NCBI GenBank assembly: GCA_028023455.1
Contig: JAQFVV010000063.1
Location: 4,886,794 to 4,950,793 of the forward strand
Reading direction: 5' to 3'
Length of the DNA stretch: 64,000 nt
Source: Epiperipatus broadwayi
Lineage: Eukaryota > Onychophora > Udeonychophora > Euonychophora > Peripatidae
Shown here: piece after piece, positions 35,310 to 48,148 of the stretch
How positions within the stretch are numbered: the first letter of the stretch is position 1
Layout: each line of letters opens with the position of its first letter
The notes under the pieces: generated by a model
What the model saw: the letters and a program-made list of their open reading frames with translations, nothing else
The model's database searches: none
Told to the model about the DNA's origin: nothing
Translations under genes and position numbers: made by a program

Positions 35310-37990
35310 GTTTTAAAAAAAGTGAACATGTAATCTACTATAAAGGCACAAATATTGAAAATACAAGTAGAGTAGGATTCATTTTAAATATAAAAATAGG
35401 AAGGACAGCATTGTGGAGATTGATGGTGATTTCTCAGTTAGAGGCAAGGGGCCGCTGTTGGAATACAACTTACTGCTAGATGGGAAATGCAAATAATTGA
35501 GGTCATACTCCACAAGTTCTCAAAATGATGAAGTAGTACAAGATTTTTATATGGATGCACAAAAGTCTTTTGACCAGAGTAAACAACATTTTAAAATTTT
35601 ATAGGAGACTTTAATGTCTAGAATTGGTACAAATGAAAGATGGAAAGTGCTGTAGGTACTCTTGGTTATTATACTAAAAAATGAGAGAGGTATCGATTTG
35701 TGGAGTTTGTCAGGAAAATGAAAACTTTATATTATGAATGTGATTATTTTGAAAAAATGTTAAAAGGAAATGGTTTGATGGAAGCATCCAAATGAAGGTA
35801 TAGCATGAATTGGTATTATTTTTTGACTCACAGAAAATACATATTTCAAGATTGTATGACTCTTAATAAATTTAACCTCAAAGTGACCATGATTAATACA
35901 GATGTGAAATACATGTTAATGCAAAACTAGGGAGAGAGAAAAAGTATTAAGGAAAATGGATGATTGACAGTTGATATTTCTAATTTTCAGAAACATTCTA
36001 ATGAATTTAAATTAGAACCCTACGAATAGGTTTCACTCATTAGTAGATTTTGAACATTATTTTGAAAAATGATTCAGACTTGAATAAATCAATATGCTAA
36101 AACAACTGGTACACTTTTAAAAAACTGCAACAAAAATAGCTGGTTTAAAAAAGTCCAGCACTTTTGACAATAACATGAGACTAGCGAATTTTTGAAGAAA
36201 AAAGTGAATAGGAAAACATACAAAATGAAATGTTAAAAAGGATTGAATATGTCAAATTTTGTAAAATGATGTGAATAAGAGTGGGAAAATTATATAAGAA
36301 AGTATAATCTGTGAACTAGCAAGTAAAGGAGGAGAAGACAATGAAAGTCTCAAGAGTGTAAAACAACTTTTTGGTATTGGTAGAAAATTTCATCTGCTAG
36401 GACAAAAAAAAGCTGGACTTATTGCTAAATGAGAGATGTCCATTAAATGGATAGAAGACTTTTTATCAACAATTATATAGTAGTAAAGTAACGAATATCT
36501 CCTATATCTATTACATCTTCTGGAATTGCCCAGAATCTTAAGTTAGAAGTGAGACATATATCAATTAAAATATATGAAGAAAAAAAAGGTTCCAGGTAAT
36601 GGTAGAATTATAATTGATATATTAAAAGAAGTGGGTGAAAAAATAGAAAGGTTATGGTAGAACGATAATTGATATATTAAAAGAAGCAGGTGAAAAAATA
36701 GAAAATTTTTTGAATAACGATATAGTACCAAAATGCTCAAAATAATAAAGATGTTAAGTAGATGATTGGAAGAATGCAGTATTATCATTACTATTTAAAA
36801 AAGTGATAAAGAAGATATTAGAAATTAAAAGACCTATCAATCTTTTTTCAGTTATATACCAATGATTTTACCAAGATAATTACAACTTGTTTGTGGAGAA
36901 CATTGGATTTCCCATCCAGAAGAGACAATGTTCGGATTTAAAAGTGGTTTTAGTAAAAGATATTACATCCAGGAGCATGAAATAAGTTATAGAAAGGACA
37001 AATGAATATGAGTTGATATTATGTTTTGGTTTTCTAGATTATGAGAAGCAGCATTTGAATCTAAAGTTTTCTTCAGTGATTAAGTCATTGGACCCATCTG
37101 CTATAGATCCAAGATATTGTCATATTTTAAAAGAAAAAATTTATAAAAGTTCAACAGCAACAATTACATTAGATAATGATACTGGAAAAGTCAACATTGA
37201 GAAGAGTAAGCATTATGGTGACTCCATATCTCCAAAACTTTTTTACAGCAGTGCTCGCAAGAAGTATTTTGTGGATTAAAATGGGATAACCTAAAAAAGT
37301 GAAAGTAAATGGAGATAATTTAAGTCATTTAGATTTTGGTGATGATGTACTTCTTTTTGAAAAGAATGGTTTAGGCTAATAATGTTGTGAGAAATATCAG
37401 ATGAAAGTAGGAATGTGTATGACTAATGATAAAGCATTAAAAAGACTAAAGTAATATTTAATGGATTTTCACAAAATATGAAAAATAAAGATTGATTATG
37501 ATGAGTTAAAAGTTAACAGCTACAAATATCTTGGTCAGATTATTAATACAGATGAAAACATAGGGTCAATAAAATTAATCATAGAATTAAACTTGGTTGG
37601 AGTGCTTTGGTAGAAATAACTTGATACTAAAAGGAAATTTGCCTATGTATATGTAAAGGTATTTTTAATAAATCGTGTTTTACCTGCTCTACTTGCAGGA
37701 TCTGAGACTTGGATACTTAATAGAAGAGCTACAATACAGACTTCAGGACCATTCAAAGAAGTATGGAGATGTATATTGGGAGTAACAAGAAGAGATCAAA
37801 AACGCAATATATCAGTAAGAGAACAATAAGATTTAACTGATTTTTATTGAAAAGATTAAAGTGGAGATGGGCTGGACATATTTCTAGAAAAAATGATAAT
37901 AGATGGACAATTGAAATTCAAAAACTAGATTCAGTAGATTTGTAGAAGAATCAGAAGAGACCACATGTGAGTTGGAGCAATTTTTTGTAT
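35310..37990 (+). pseudogene. RTE LINE copy B, decayed endonuclease-RT ORF
   Basis: In order on the plus strand are several recognisable blocks. First is YYKGTNIENTSRVGFILNIK (endonuclease N-terminal region), then a G-D-F-N block near 35605 and an N-E-R-G-I-D-L block. Near 37013-37279 comes the RT block DYEKQHLNLKFSSVIKSL, with IDPRYCHILKEKIYKSSTAT and G-D-S-I-S-P-K-L-F. Next is a D-F-G-D-D-V-L-L-F box C (about 37330-37360), and finally the same C-terminal region as copy A. Frame changes are numerous. Length (2.7 kb) is close to a full RTE ORF, so this copy is long but dead. An internal ~58-bp tandem duplication (36596-36711) is one of its lesions. Confidence 0.8.
36596..36711. repeat. ~58-bp tandem duplication in RTE copy B
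   Basis: A block containing ATAATTGATATATTAAAAGA and GGTGAAAAAATAGAAA occurs twice in tandem with a few differences. Confidence 0.85.
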
Positions 37991-38245
37991 CAGCTTTTGC
38001 TCTAAATCTTTTTTCCTGACTCCGTATAACATCTTACTTTTCCATACTTATTACAATATTATAGGAGTCGTAGTCTCTAATCCGTTTGATGTTTTATTGC
38101 TTGCACACATATTCATTTTAATAAATTTATTTTTTAGCAAAGATAGTAAAATTTGAAGGGTTTTTAAATTTGAATTATTAATTTCAAAGGGAAAAATTGA
38201 ATTATTGTTTCGTGTAACAAAACGCAAATTTAATTTTTAAAAATA

Positions 38246-38495
38246 ACACGTTTGTGAAATAGTAATTGAAGGATTTATAAACCGAAATGTAAAACATTTG
38301 TGAAATAGTGATTGAAAGATTTATAAACCATAATTGAAAGATTTATAAACTGAAATGTAACACATTTCTGAAATAGTAATTGAAAGATTTATAAACCGAA
38401 ATGTACTTTGTATTATTTTAAACTGAAATGTAACACGTTTGTGAAATAGTAATTGAAAGATTTATAAACCGAAATGTAATTTGTATTATTTTAAA
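38246..38495. repeat. ~47-bp tandem repeats
   Basis: Four or five partly deleted units built on GTGAAATAGTAATTGAAAGA, then TTTATAAACCGAAATGTA and AACACGTTT. Two units share an extra TTTGTATTATTTTAAA block. No coding. Confidence 0.85.
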
Positions 38496-38794
38496 AGTTT
38501 TATAAACAATCTAAATACAAAGTTCAGAAAGAAATACCGCCAGACCGATTTTTAGCAGTTTTGAAGATTTCAGTAAAATAGAAGTAAAAATTAAAAAAAG
38601 TAAAAAAAACAATTTTAGACAAAAAAAAGATCGATTTTTTAAGAAAATAATTAAAAAATACGTAGATTTATCAAAGAGTGTAATTCAATGTAACCGTATT
38701 AAGTCTGAACACAGATTTAAATAGTTCTGGTTTATATATTAATCACACCTTCACATTACAATATGTATTTTTGTATATAATGCGTATATGTAAA

Positions 38795-39130
38795 GCCAAA
38801 CTAGCAAGCAAGTGTAAATATTGCTTCTAAACAGTGCCATTTTCCATGCATAGCATGGAGAAACAGCACCACCTAGTGGGCTAGATTTCTGGCTAGTTGC
38901 TGTTTAGCAGATGATGTAAGCTGGATCGGTTTACCTATGGCTAACAGTGCCACCAAGTGGGTAGTAGTGCTGGCTGCTATTTGGCATAATGTTTCTATGT
39001 GTATGCATGGTGAACATTTCCTTCTAGGGCTGGAACATGGGTCATCTGCAATTGGCCCCTACTCTGAATATTTCTGGAGTTAATGCAAAATTACATCTCT
39101 AGCAGTTGCAGGCAGTATTTCCCCAAGTAC
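38795..39130. repeat. GC-richer repeat-like block with internal duplication
   Basis: This block is visibly less AT-rich than its surroundings. It has an imperfect ~42-bp duplication: AACAGCACCACCTAGTGGG with CTGGCTAGTTGCTGTTT (38870-38912), and AACAGTGCCACCAAGTGGG with CTGGCTGCTATTT (38942-38984). A small hairpin CCATGCATAGCATGG lies at 38852-38866. No open frame; probably an old dispersed element of unknown class. Confidence 0.45.
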
Positions 39131-39134
39131 CATA

Positions 39135-39410
39135 TAATGAAACATAAGCATATTCCAAATAACGGTAAACAATTTATAATATAATATAAATAAAAACTCA
39201 TAGAAAAATGTTTTCAATTATATTCATAATCATTATCAACTCAACTGGATTTTCAAAGGGGAGTTGATAATGATTATAAATATAATCAAAAATATTTCTC
39301 TATGAATATAATCAAAAATATTTCTCTATGAATATAATCAAAAATATTTCTCTAAGAGTTTTTATTTATATTATAAATTGTTTACTGTTATTTGAAATAC
39401 TGTATATTTA
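39135..39410. repeat. Foldback element with internal triplication
   Basis: TTCCAAATAACGGTAAACAATTTATAAT (about 39155) pairs with the reverse complement near 39385, and a centre pairs CAACTC with GAGTTG. The right arm carries three tandem ~27-bp copies of a CTATGAATATAATCAAAAAT unit where the left arm has one. Confidence 0.75.
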
Positions 39411-39444
39411 AAGTTTTGTTATTGTATCATAAATATTAGTGGAC

Positions 39445-39445
<1 letters not shown>

Positions 39446-39527
<82 letters not shown>
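39446..39527. repeat. (TA)n microsatellite, 82 bp
   Basis: A pure TA tract directly abutting the first promoter-like monomer of the LINE. Confidence 0.95.
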
Positions 39528-39531
<4 letters not shown>

Positions 39532-40344
39532 AACAAAACAAGTTTTATATACGTAAAAACCTGCTATTAATGATCAATAGATGGAGCTTTACCAAGACCT
39601 CCAAACAAGCATATTTGTTTACATAAATGTCAAAATCAATATTCACTGTCTCTTTCATTTTGCTCCACCCTCAGATCAGCTGATTTCAAGCTGATTTGCT
39701 CTCATCAATGAAGGTATAGGAGTTAAAAACTAGAACTAAATATTAACTCCAAGTGTTTATGCAAAACGTTTCTATCAGTTTGCAAGCATGAATTTTTTAG
39801 ACACCTAAATATCTTCAAACACAGCCTATCAAACTAGATAGCTATATGGGTCTGATTTCAGTTCAGTTTCTCCTTATAGACAAAGCTTCTGCAATCTATA
39901 TCATTGCAAGAAAACTTTGAAGGTACATTTATGAAAAACAAAACAAGTTTTATATACATAAAAATCTGCTATTGCTTGTATTAATGATCAATAGATGGAG
40001 CTTTACCAAGACCTCCAAACAAGCATATTTGTTTACATAAACGTCAGAGTCAATATTTACTGTCTCTTTCATTTTGTTCCACCCTCAGATCAGTTGATTT
40101 CAAGCTGATTGGCTCTCATCAGTGAAGGGATAGGAGTTAGAAACTAGACCTAAATATTAACTCCAAATGTTTATGCAAAACGTTTCTATCAGTTTGCAAG
40201 CATGAATTTTTTAGACACCTAAATATCTTCACACTCAGCCTATCAAACTAGATAGCTATATGGGTCTGATTTCAGATTAGTTTCTCCTTATAGTCAAAGC
40301 TTCTGCAATTTATATCATTGCAAGAAAACTTTAAAGGTACATTT
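39528..40344 (+). promoter_or_regulatory. LINE-A 5' region: two tandem ~0.4-kb monomers
   Basis: Two direct units start at 39528 and 39933 (period 405), and the next unit boundary falls at 40347 (period 414; the second unit has a 9-bp insertion). Each unit opens with GAAAAACAAAACAAGTTTTA and contains ATTAATGATCAATAGATGGA, a GGCTCTCATCAGTGAAGG-like block, a TTAGACACCTAAATATCTTC block and CTATATGGGTCTGATTTCAG. By analogy with monomer-based 5' UTRs of some mammalian L1s they may act as promoters; that role is inference. The third unit's first bases are the first codons of ORF1. Confidence 0.75.
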
Positions 40345-41558
40345 ATGGAAAACAAAACAAGTTTTATCAAAAATAACATTAGACTCTTGGATGGGAAGAT
40401 CATCTGCACAATTGATATAAACAGAGCAATCACACTCAATGGCACCATCAAGAACTGTTTGATGAATTTTGATCAAGCAGAACTGGATAACATGCTTGGG
40501 AAATATGGGAAAACAACTGGACTAACATACAGATATGACCATCAAACTAATGGCCGCATTCTGACCAACACTGGTACTTTCACTATCACATTAAAGAAAG
40601 GGGTGCACCCCAATGATATACCCACAGTGGTCTACTCCAGAGGTTCACCGATGGTCCTAACATTCCGTGGAGTTCCACCACAATGTTTTTTTGCTTGGAA
40701 CGAAATCACCTTATTAAAGACTGCCAAGCTTGCATATGTAATGGATGTGGCTTGAAACGGAATAGGATTCATAAATGCAATAAGAAGGCAGGGAAGTCAA
40801 CAATGGTCTCAACACTGGACTCTAAAATAGTTGATGAGGACAATCTGGACAACTTGACACAATTAGACTCAAATCATGAAGAACTCAATCAATCTGATCC
40901 AACACTGACAATGTTAGAAGAAATCCCGATTCACACTCCCATAAATAAAGTGTTGGATCACACCCCCTTAAATATGCCAATCAACTCTAATACCACTGAG
41001 CCACAGCACTTCACTAGTGGGGTAGGACAAAACCAACCTCATAATTGGATTGAGAATGAGACAAACAGACCCAAGATGATCATCGATGAGAGTGGATCAG
41101 ACTCTGATGCGACAGTCATTGGTGACCAAAAAGAATGGGTGCATGAAGATCCTAGTCCTATAACAACTCAACAAAATAGAAAGATATTACCAAAGAAGAA
41201 CAAGAAAAAAAGGAAATCAAGACAACAAACCAGATCCAGTTCTGATGAAGATACTACAACAAATTCAAATGATAATTCTGAGAAACTAAATAAACAATAC
41301 CATGATGATATTGAGATAAATCAGTGGAATGATAAGAATAACAAGAGAAGGAAAGGCAATATTCAATCCTCTATCAAGATCTCATCCAGTACCTCTAAGA
41401 CAGTGGAACAGAGCATGAATCTGGATGACAGTAATAGTCAAGAAGAACTATTACTAACTTCTTTCATAGGTCTTAGTGACACTGAAATCTCCCAGTCAGA
41501 CTGGGCTGCTTCTGAGATGGAGAATCAGTCTGTGCAATATGAAGATACATGGGACTAA
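40345..41558 (+). pseudogene. LINE-A ORF1: gag-like RNA-binding protein (one frameshift)
   Basis: The ORF starts at ATG 40345 (MENKTSFIKNN). An earlier TTG in the same frame is not a plausible start. The N-terminal ~110 residues lead to LTFRGVPPQCFF. A run of seven T at 40686-40692 then shifts the frame, and the other frame continues CFFCLERNHLIKDC, a C-x2-C-x4-H-x4-C zinc knuckle, followed by a second cluster CNGCGLKRNRIHKC. The C-terminal ~250 residues are polar, rich in N, S, D, E, T and basic patches (KKNKKKRKSRQQ). The ORF stops at 41558, 61 bp before ORF2. In LINEs such proteins coat the RNA and help integration. The order fits Tx1/I-like LINEs. Confidence 0.8.
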
Positions 41559-41619
41559 GTGCAGTAACGAAGTAGTCTGGGCAGAAATAGATGAATAATG
41601 GAATGGCAGATACCAGCCA

Positions 41620-44600
41620 ATGATAATGGCAGGGTCAATCAGGGACAAATCACCTCATACAAATTATATGAAGTTAAATTTCTATGGAGTTAATGTTAGG
41701 GGCCTGAACTCAGTTGACAGGGCACTTGCTATTCAAAATTGGATAGTCAAATGCCAGCCAAATGTCGTATGCATGGCAGAAACCAAATTACATCTAAATT
41801 CATGTTGTAAAATTGATCAGATTCTCCAAAATCTGGGCTTCTTCAAATACTCAATTTCAATGGTACCAGCAGGAGGCATAGCTATTTTAATCAATTACAA
41901 GAAAGATCCTCCTACTAGCTTCAAAATTCTGCATCTAGATTCAAATTGCCTAATTGCTAACCTAAAATATAACCACTTTCAAATCAACCTAATCTACCTC
42001 TACATTAAAAATAACCACAATCTAATCATGAAAGTAATCACCACCATCAACTCAGTCATGGCCTCAAATCCATTCCCAGTCATCCTAATGGGTGATTTCA
42101 ATGTGACATATAGTTCTTTCAATAAAAAATATATTCACCTCTTTAATCATATACTGATGAGTGGAGAAGGATTCTTCCCTATAGATGCCTTCTCCTTCTA
42201 CACTAAAAATGCCAGATCCTTGATTGACCTTGTCTACTATTCCCCGAGTATTCACTTCAAAATCAATGCAAAACTTTGACCAGTGATTTTTTCTGACCAC
42301 TTGGCCCTAGAGTTATCTCTTGAAACAAACATTGGACATCCGATAGTTGAAGAAAATAACAACACTATTCGAATGTTGCTAAAACAGACCACACCTGAAT
42401 GGCTCTTTTCCGAGGCCTACATCTACTTTAAAAAAATTGATATCCTAAGGCTACCGGTGGAGGAGGCATGGTTCTCCTTCATTGGCATCCTCCAATCCAT
42501 AATAAATGAGGTTTCCCTTAACAAGAAAGGCCCTAACCACTTATTAGCCGATCTTGATGCTATTGACCAAAGACTAAAAGAACTTCCACTTGATAATCAA
42601 TTTGTACCTTTTGCCCTTGCCCTGAAATGCCAATACCGGGATAAGCAGAGATCTCTGGCTGAATATATGTCAATCAAGTGAGCCAAGAGATTCCTGCCAG
42701 ATCAACAATGCTGGTCCAAGAGTTACTTCCGGTGGGCACTGGGAACAGGTAGCAGGAAACTCGTTCCACTGTCATTAACGATAGATAACAACATTCTTGT
42801 GGGCCCGGAAATGATCTGTGCAATTAGAGAGCACTTTAGGGCAACACTTCAATTTGATCAGACTGGGAATGTCAATGGACTATTCGGCTTAGATGAGAAC
42901 CTGACTCATGATATCACTGAGGAAAAGATCCGCATCAAGCTAAAAAGCCTCCCAGAGAGGGTGCACCCAGGAATACATGGCATACCAAAATTCATCCTCC
43001 TACATCTAGAGAAATATTCAGTGCCAATAATTAAAGCCATGATAAACCACTTAGCAGAGGGAAGTCGAGAGATTAACAACTTGTATCCAATATCTCTCGT
43101 ACCTTTCCTAAAGAAAAAAGATGGAAAACATGACTTGAATAATCTGAGGCCTATCTCAATGATTCCCCTTTTAATTAAAATCATAGAACAATTAATTAAG
43201 GATCAAATCCAAGTGAAAATTTATAAATACATTTCTACCAATCAATATGCAAAAAAGGGGAATCATCAATTAATGCCATTGGCCAAATGAAACTCCTTAT
43301 CGATGTTATTAGAGCCCGGAAGATGTCAAAACCGATCGCTGTCCAACTCGACATCTCAGCAGCATTCGACTCAGTCAGGCCAGACATTCTGATTGATGTT
43401 CTCCAGGAATATGGGGTGCCGTGTGTTTATCTGAGGATGATTGCAAATCTATTAGCCAACAGAATCATCCACATCACAATGAATGGGAAAATTGCACCTG
43501 GGTTCGAACCCTCCATCTCTATTCCTCAAGGATCTCCACTTAGCGTGCTATATTTTATAGCCTATATCAACCCACTATTGATGGAGATTGAGAGATCACT
43601 GCCTGGAGTGTATGTACCTGCCATGGGAAGGGAGATTAAACATCTCAGTTATATGGACGATATAATCATCTGCCTGCCTTCCAAGAAATATATCACTAAA
43701 CTAGAGCAAATACTAGCGTGGTACTCAGACAAATATAAACTCAAATTCAATAAAAAGAAATCAGCCTCCTGGAGCTTGCTAACTGGCAGGAAAATTGCTT
43801 CAAATTTTACAGCTGACCCACAGAAATTCCTAGGCTTTAATTTTTCAAAATCCAATAGTGCTATGAGGAGAGAAATCGAAGAATCCCTATTAACAGAAAT
43901 TTGCCATACAACTACCTCCCTTTCTAAGATATATGTTTCACTTCATGGTAAGGTAAGACTTTTAAACTCATTGATATTCCCAAAAATTAACTATTTCCTA
44001 TCTGGTATCTGCCCCTCCAAAAAATTTATCAAAAAAATAAACTCGCTATGCATAAAACTATTCTGGGGCCGAAAGGTTGCTGCCATCAGCCTCCGAAAAC
44101 TTCAAATGCCTAGAAGGTTCAATGGCCTTTCATTACATTGTATCAAAACCATGATATTCCAGAGAGACTATAACCTACTATTCTGGCTTCAAAACAAATA
44201 TTCAAGTATATCATATCAAGAAACTGTCACACCAACTGATAGACCACCGCCCACTAATAAAAGTTGGTGGAATTTGTTATTTGATAATATTCGGAAAGTT
44301 ATTGATCTGAATGAAAACCCAATTATATCAAAAATTAAATACTGGAATGCATATAAAATAATACATGGGGAAAATAACATAAACAAAGGGTCTCTCGGGA
44401 TCACCAATCAGCAACTGATTTCAAGATCAAAATTTTGGTTCATTGAGGCAAAATTTCAAGATTTCTTAATTAAAATCAACCTGGACTCCCTCCCTACAAA
44501 CTCATTTCTGGCATACAGGAGAAATTTCAAGAAGATCAATCCTGTGTGCCAGGTATGTGAGAGAGAGGAGGAATCAATTGATCATATTTTTCTTAAATGT

Positions 44601-44933
44601 CCCATTATGTCCAATTATAGATCGATATCTCATAAATGGTACAGCAATACAAGTGCACACTACAAATCAATTAAAGATTATATAGGTCAGGGTCTATTTA
44701 CGGACATAAGACTGGCAATTTTCGTGAATTATGCCCTGTGGTGTGTCAGATGTAAAGTCACAATTGAAGGAACGAGAGACCCACATGGGACTAAATTTAA
44801 GAATGTCATGGAGAAAATCATGAAAAAGGACCAACTAATTGCTCCAAGCTATATCACAAGAGCAACATGGCAGAAGGTTGGATCTACTTTACTTCTTCAT
44901 GTATTTGTAACATTCAATATAGCTATAGAATAA
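41620..44933 (+). pseudogene. LINE-A ORF2: APE endonuclease + reverse transcriptase + CCHC
   Basis: The endonuclease domain shows FYGVNVRGLNS, MAETKL, GGIAILI, LMGDFNV, RSLIDLVYYSP and SDHLALEL. An in-frame TGA at 42277-42279 lies just before SDH and a second TGA at 42679-42681, with homologous sense continuing after both. The RT follows: KKKDGKHDLNNLRPISM, then a one-base frame change near 43250, then AVQLDISAAFDSV (box A), SIPQGSPLSVLYF (box B) and LSYMDDIIICL (box C, YMDD at 43650-43661 rather than the usual YADD of LINEs). The C-terminus has CQVCEREEESIDHIFLKC (C-x2-C-x8-H-x4-C). With few lesions this is a recent, dead copy. It would nick DNA and copy the element RNA at the target if intact. 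Confidence 0.88.
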
Positions 44934-44956
44934 AAATTTTTTCTTAAAAAAAAAAA
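44934..44956 (+). terminator. LINE-A 3' end and poly(A)
   Basis: The ORF2 stop is followed by only ~12 bp (AAATTTTTTCTT) and then 11 A. An AATAAA overlaps the stop region (ATAGAATAAAAA). The 3' UTR is thus almost absent. I could not define a clear target-site duplication. Confidence 0.65.
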
Positions 44957-45256
44957 TGTGTAAGTGGAGAATGCAGATTATGTAAGCATGCACAACTATT
45001 TGCAATTAATAAATTAAGTCTCCAAAGATTTCATAATACTGCAGAAAAAATATATTTTGCAAAGATAATTATGCAAAAAAAACTATTTAATTATTGTTTT
45101 ACCAAATGTTGGTTATATCTAATAAAGCAAAAAATAAAAGAATATGATTTGCTGATATATATCAGGATTTTTCTGGGGAAAAAAAGAAAGATTATTATAT
45201 TATATTTTTTAGTAAAAATACAAAAAAAATTTTTTTTAGAAAAAATAAAATCATAA
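44957..45256 (+). pseudogene. Unassigned ~100-codon open stretch after LINE-A
   Basis: A frame open from the poly(A) to a stop at 45254-45256 begins CVSGECRLCKHAQLF and contains LQRFHNTAEKIYFAKIIMQK. The first 40 residues have an amino-acid mix like real protein, including a C-x4-C-x2-C-x-H cluster; the rest drifts into K/I/F-rich low-complexity translation. It could be a fragment of the locus into which LINE-A inserted, or chance. Function unknown. Confidence 0.25.
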
Positions 45257-45588
45257 AAAATATTTTATTTTCAATTTATTCTATTAAAATCTGCCAATTT
45301 ACAACATTTTACTGCTAATAATATTAGTATTTGAAATGCATTTTTAATGAAATCAGGACTGATAAAAAATTACTCCTCATGATGGAAGGAATTAATTTAT
45401 CATTTTAGAAAAAATATGAAATATACAAATTAACAAATGCAGAATAAATAGGCGCTTTTAAAAAAAGATTCACTAAAAAAAAAGCTTAATATTCATCATG
45501 TGAGTGCTTAATTGGATAATGAATGTTTATTATAACTTTCTTTAATAATTTTTAGTAGTTACTTTCACTTGACACTTATAAAATAAAC

Positions 45589-46206
<618 letters not shown>

Positions 46207-47112
46207 AGAGAAAAAAGTGTGACTTGAATGTTTGTTAAATTTATCAGCCTTTAAGACTCAAAAGAGAGAAAAGTTTATATATTGATACTATATTGGATTA
46301 TTGGCATATTGTCAGTAGTTTAACAGTATTCAAAGTAAGATAATCCTTCTAGTGTTCATGCTTCATAATACATCTTAGCGTCTATATTGAAGTTTTATAT
46401 GTATCTTAGAATTGAAATCCCATTCTCTCTTTTTACAGTTTAATGTCAAAAAAAATCTCTGAACGTATGTGTTGAGATTATTTATATATTGATATATACA
46501 TAAAATAATATTTAAAAAAAAAAGATGACTAAAATGTAAAAATAATTAAAAAAATATACTAAAGTTAAATTTTGCAGTAAGGATAAAATTGAGTAACAAA
46601 AAGACACACTGTCCCATTATCTCAGATAGAAGAAAGGGGGTATTTATACTAAACTTCACTAAATTATATGCAAAAAAATTATGCATATATTTATAAATTT
46701 ATTGTATGTAGTATATGAGATTTTAAAATAAACAATGTTCCAATTTTTGTTGATCTTAATAAATTTTTGGTGCCAAACACCATAATCTTAACTAGTCATA
46801 CTAAATCTGAAAAAAATTATGTAACTGCTGTTATTAATGTGTACAATGCTTTGATTTACATACTACAAGAGTTTAATTAATTGCAATAACTGAATATTGG
46901 AATATAGTTATGTTTATATAAGTTTTTAAAATTTATTATCAACTGTTTAAACTAATACCTCATATATCTGTGCAAACTATATGTTTATTTATTAATTTTA
47001 TTTATTTGATCATAAAATTGGAAGAATAAAGTAATTTCTACTAAATTATGTTTATTATTCACATTAATTATTATCACATGATCACTATTTCTTATGCTAG
47101 CACATTACTGTT
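46207..47112. other. AT-rich gene-free stretch
   Basis: I see no coding or structured repeat here beyond short A/T runs. Confidence 0.6.
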
Positions 47113-47254
47113 ATTAAAACAGGCAAAACTCTCCATACAGTATTGGATGAGTAGGTACTAGATAGGGATTTTATGCACAAGTCTTCTGGCATCCATTGAT
47201 TACTCTGGCTGGCACTGAGTGGCATTACTGTATGAAGAGTTTTGCCTGTTTTAA
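47113..47254. repeat. Foldback fragment of the ~0.45-kb monomer family
   Basis: TTAAAACAGGCAAAACTCTC is inverted at the other end (GAGTTTTGCCTGTTTTAA), with 29-bp arms. The interior contains TTGGATGAGTAGG and TTCTGGCATCCATTGATTAC, which are shared with the array at 61405-62295. It is a terminal monomer piece folded on itself. Confidence 0.75.
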
Positions 47255-48148
47255 TTAATTATTATATTTAAAATTTGAATCATATTATGTAAGTTCCATA
47301 TCCGGCAAGATGCAGTTATAAACTTATTTTCACTATTTGTATATTATTTATTATTTTTTTAATTAAATAAACTAATTATGTATTTAAAACAGTAATTCTT
47401 CCAAATAGATGAATGCTCGATCTATCATAGTGCGTTTTGAGTTTTTGTGATTCAAATATTTAGGTTACATCCAAATTCTAACTCATCCATGGCATTTTCT
47501 GATATTTCTTACTAATTGAGTGCATTAAAGGATTGTTGTCTAGGAAAATATGAAGATCATCATACTTTAGTAGCTGGTGTTTTAATAGACATAACATTAT
47601 TATGATTTAAGTGTTGAATAGAATATTTTGCACGTGAACCCTAATGGTACCAGATCAATAAGATATACATTTAACAATTTATACTATTGAATGTATTTGA
47701 TTTTATTTGTTAAGAAATAATTGAGTTTGTACTTAAACATCAAATATGAGTATATTGAACTACATTTAAGTCTAAATGTATATGACCTGATCCTATAGAA
47801 ATTTGCATTATATTCTCATGATCAGTCATTGATGGTTGCATTCTGTCTTTCATTATTTTATTAATTACTTTTTCTGGTGGTTATATTCTTATTAAACAAG
47901 TGTCCATTGTAAAATTTATTGGTATTATGAATTACTTGATTATTAATTTAGCTATGAACTTAGTTTGGCTTTATGACTAGAGTTATTAATATTTACATTT
48001 AGATCAAAGATATTAATTTTATGAAATAGTGTTTTAATAATGTGTAAAAATATCATGATTATAACTCATATTAAGAAAATATCACCCCATCTGAATCTTA
48101 ATTAAGTTCTGCTTATTTTTTGCAATATATATATATATATATATATAA

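Noticed and set aside
38246-38495. CRISPR-like regularly spaced repeats
   Set aside because: The units are contiguous tandem copies with deletions, with no unique spacers, in a eukaryotic repeat context.
39446-44970. Target-site duplication AGTGGA around LINE-A
   Set aside because: AGTGGA occurs on both sides, but one copy lies beyond the (TA)n tract and only six bases match, so it may be chance.
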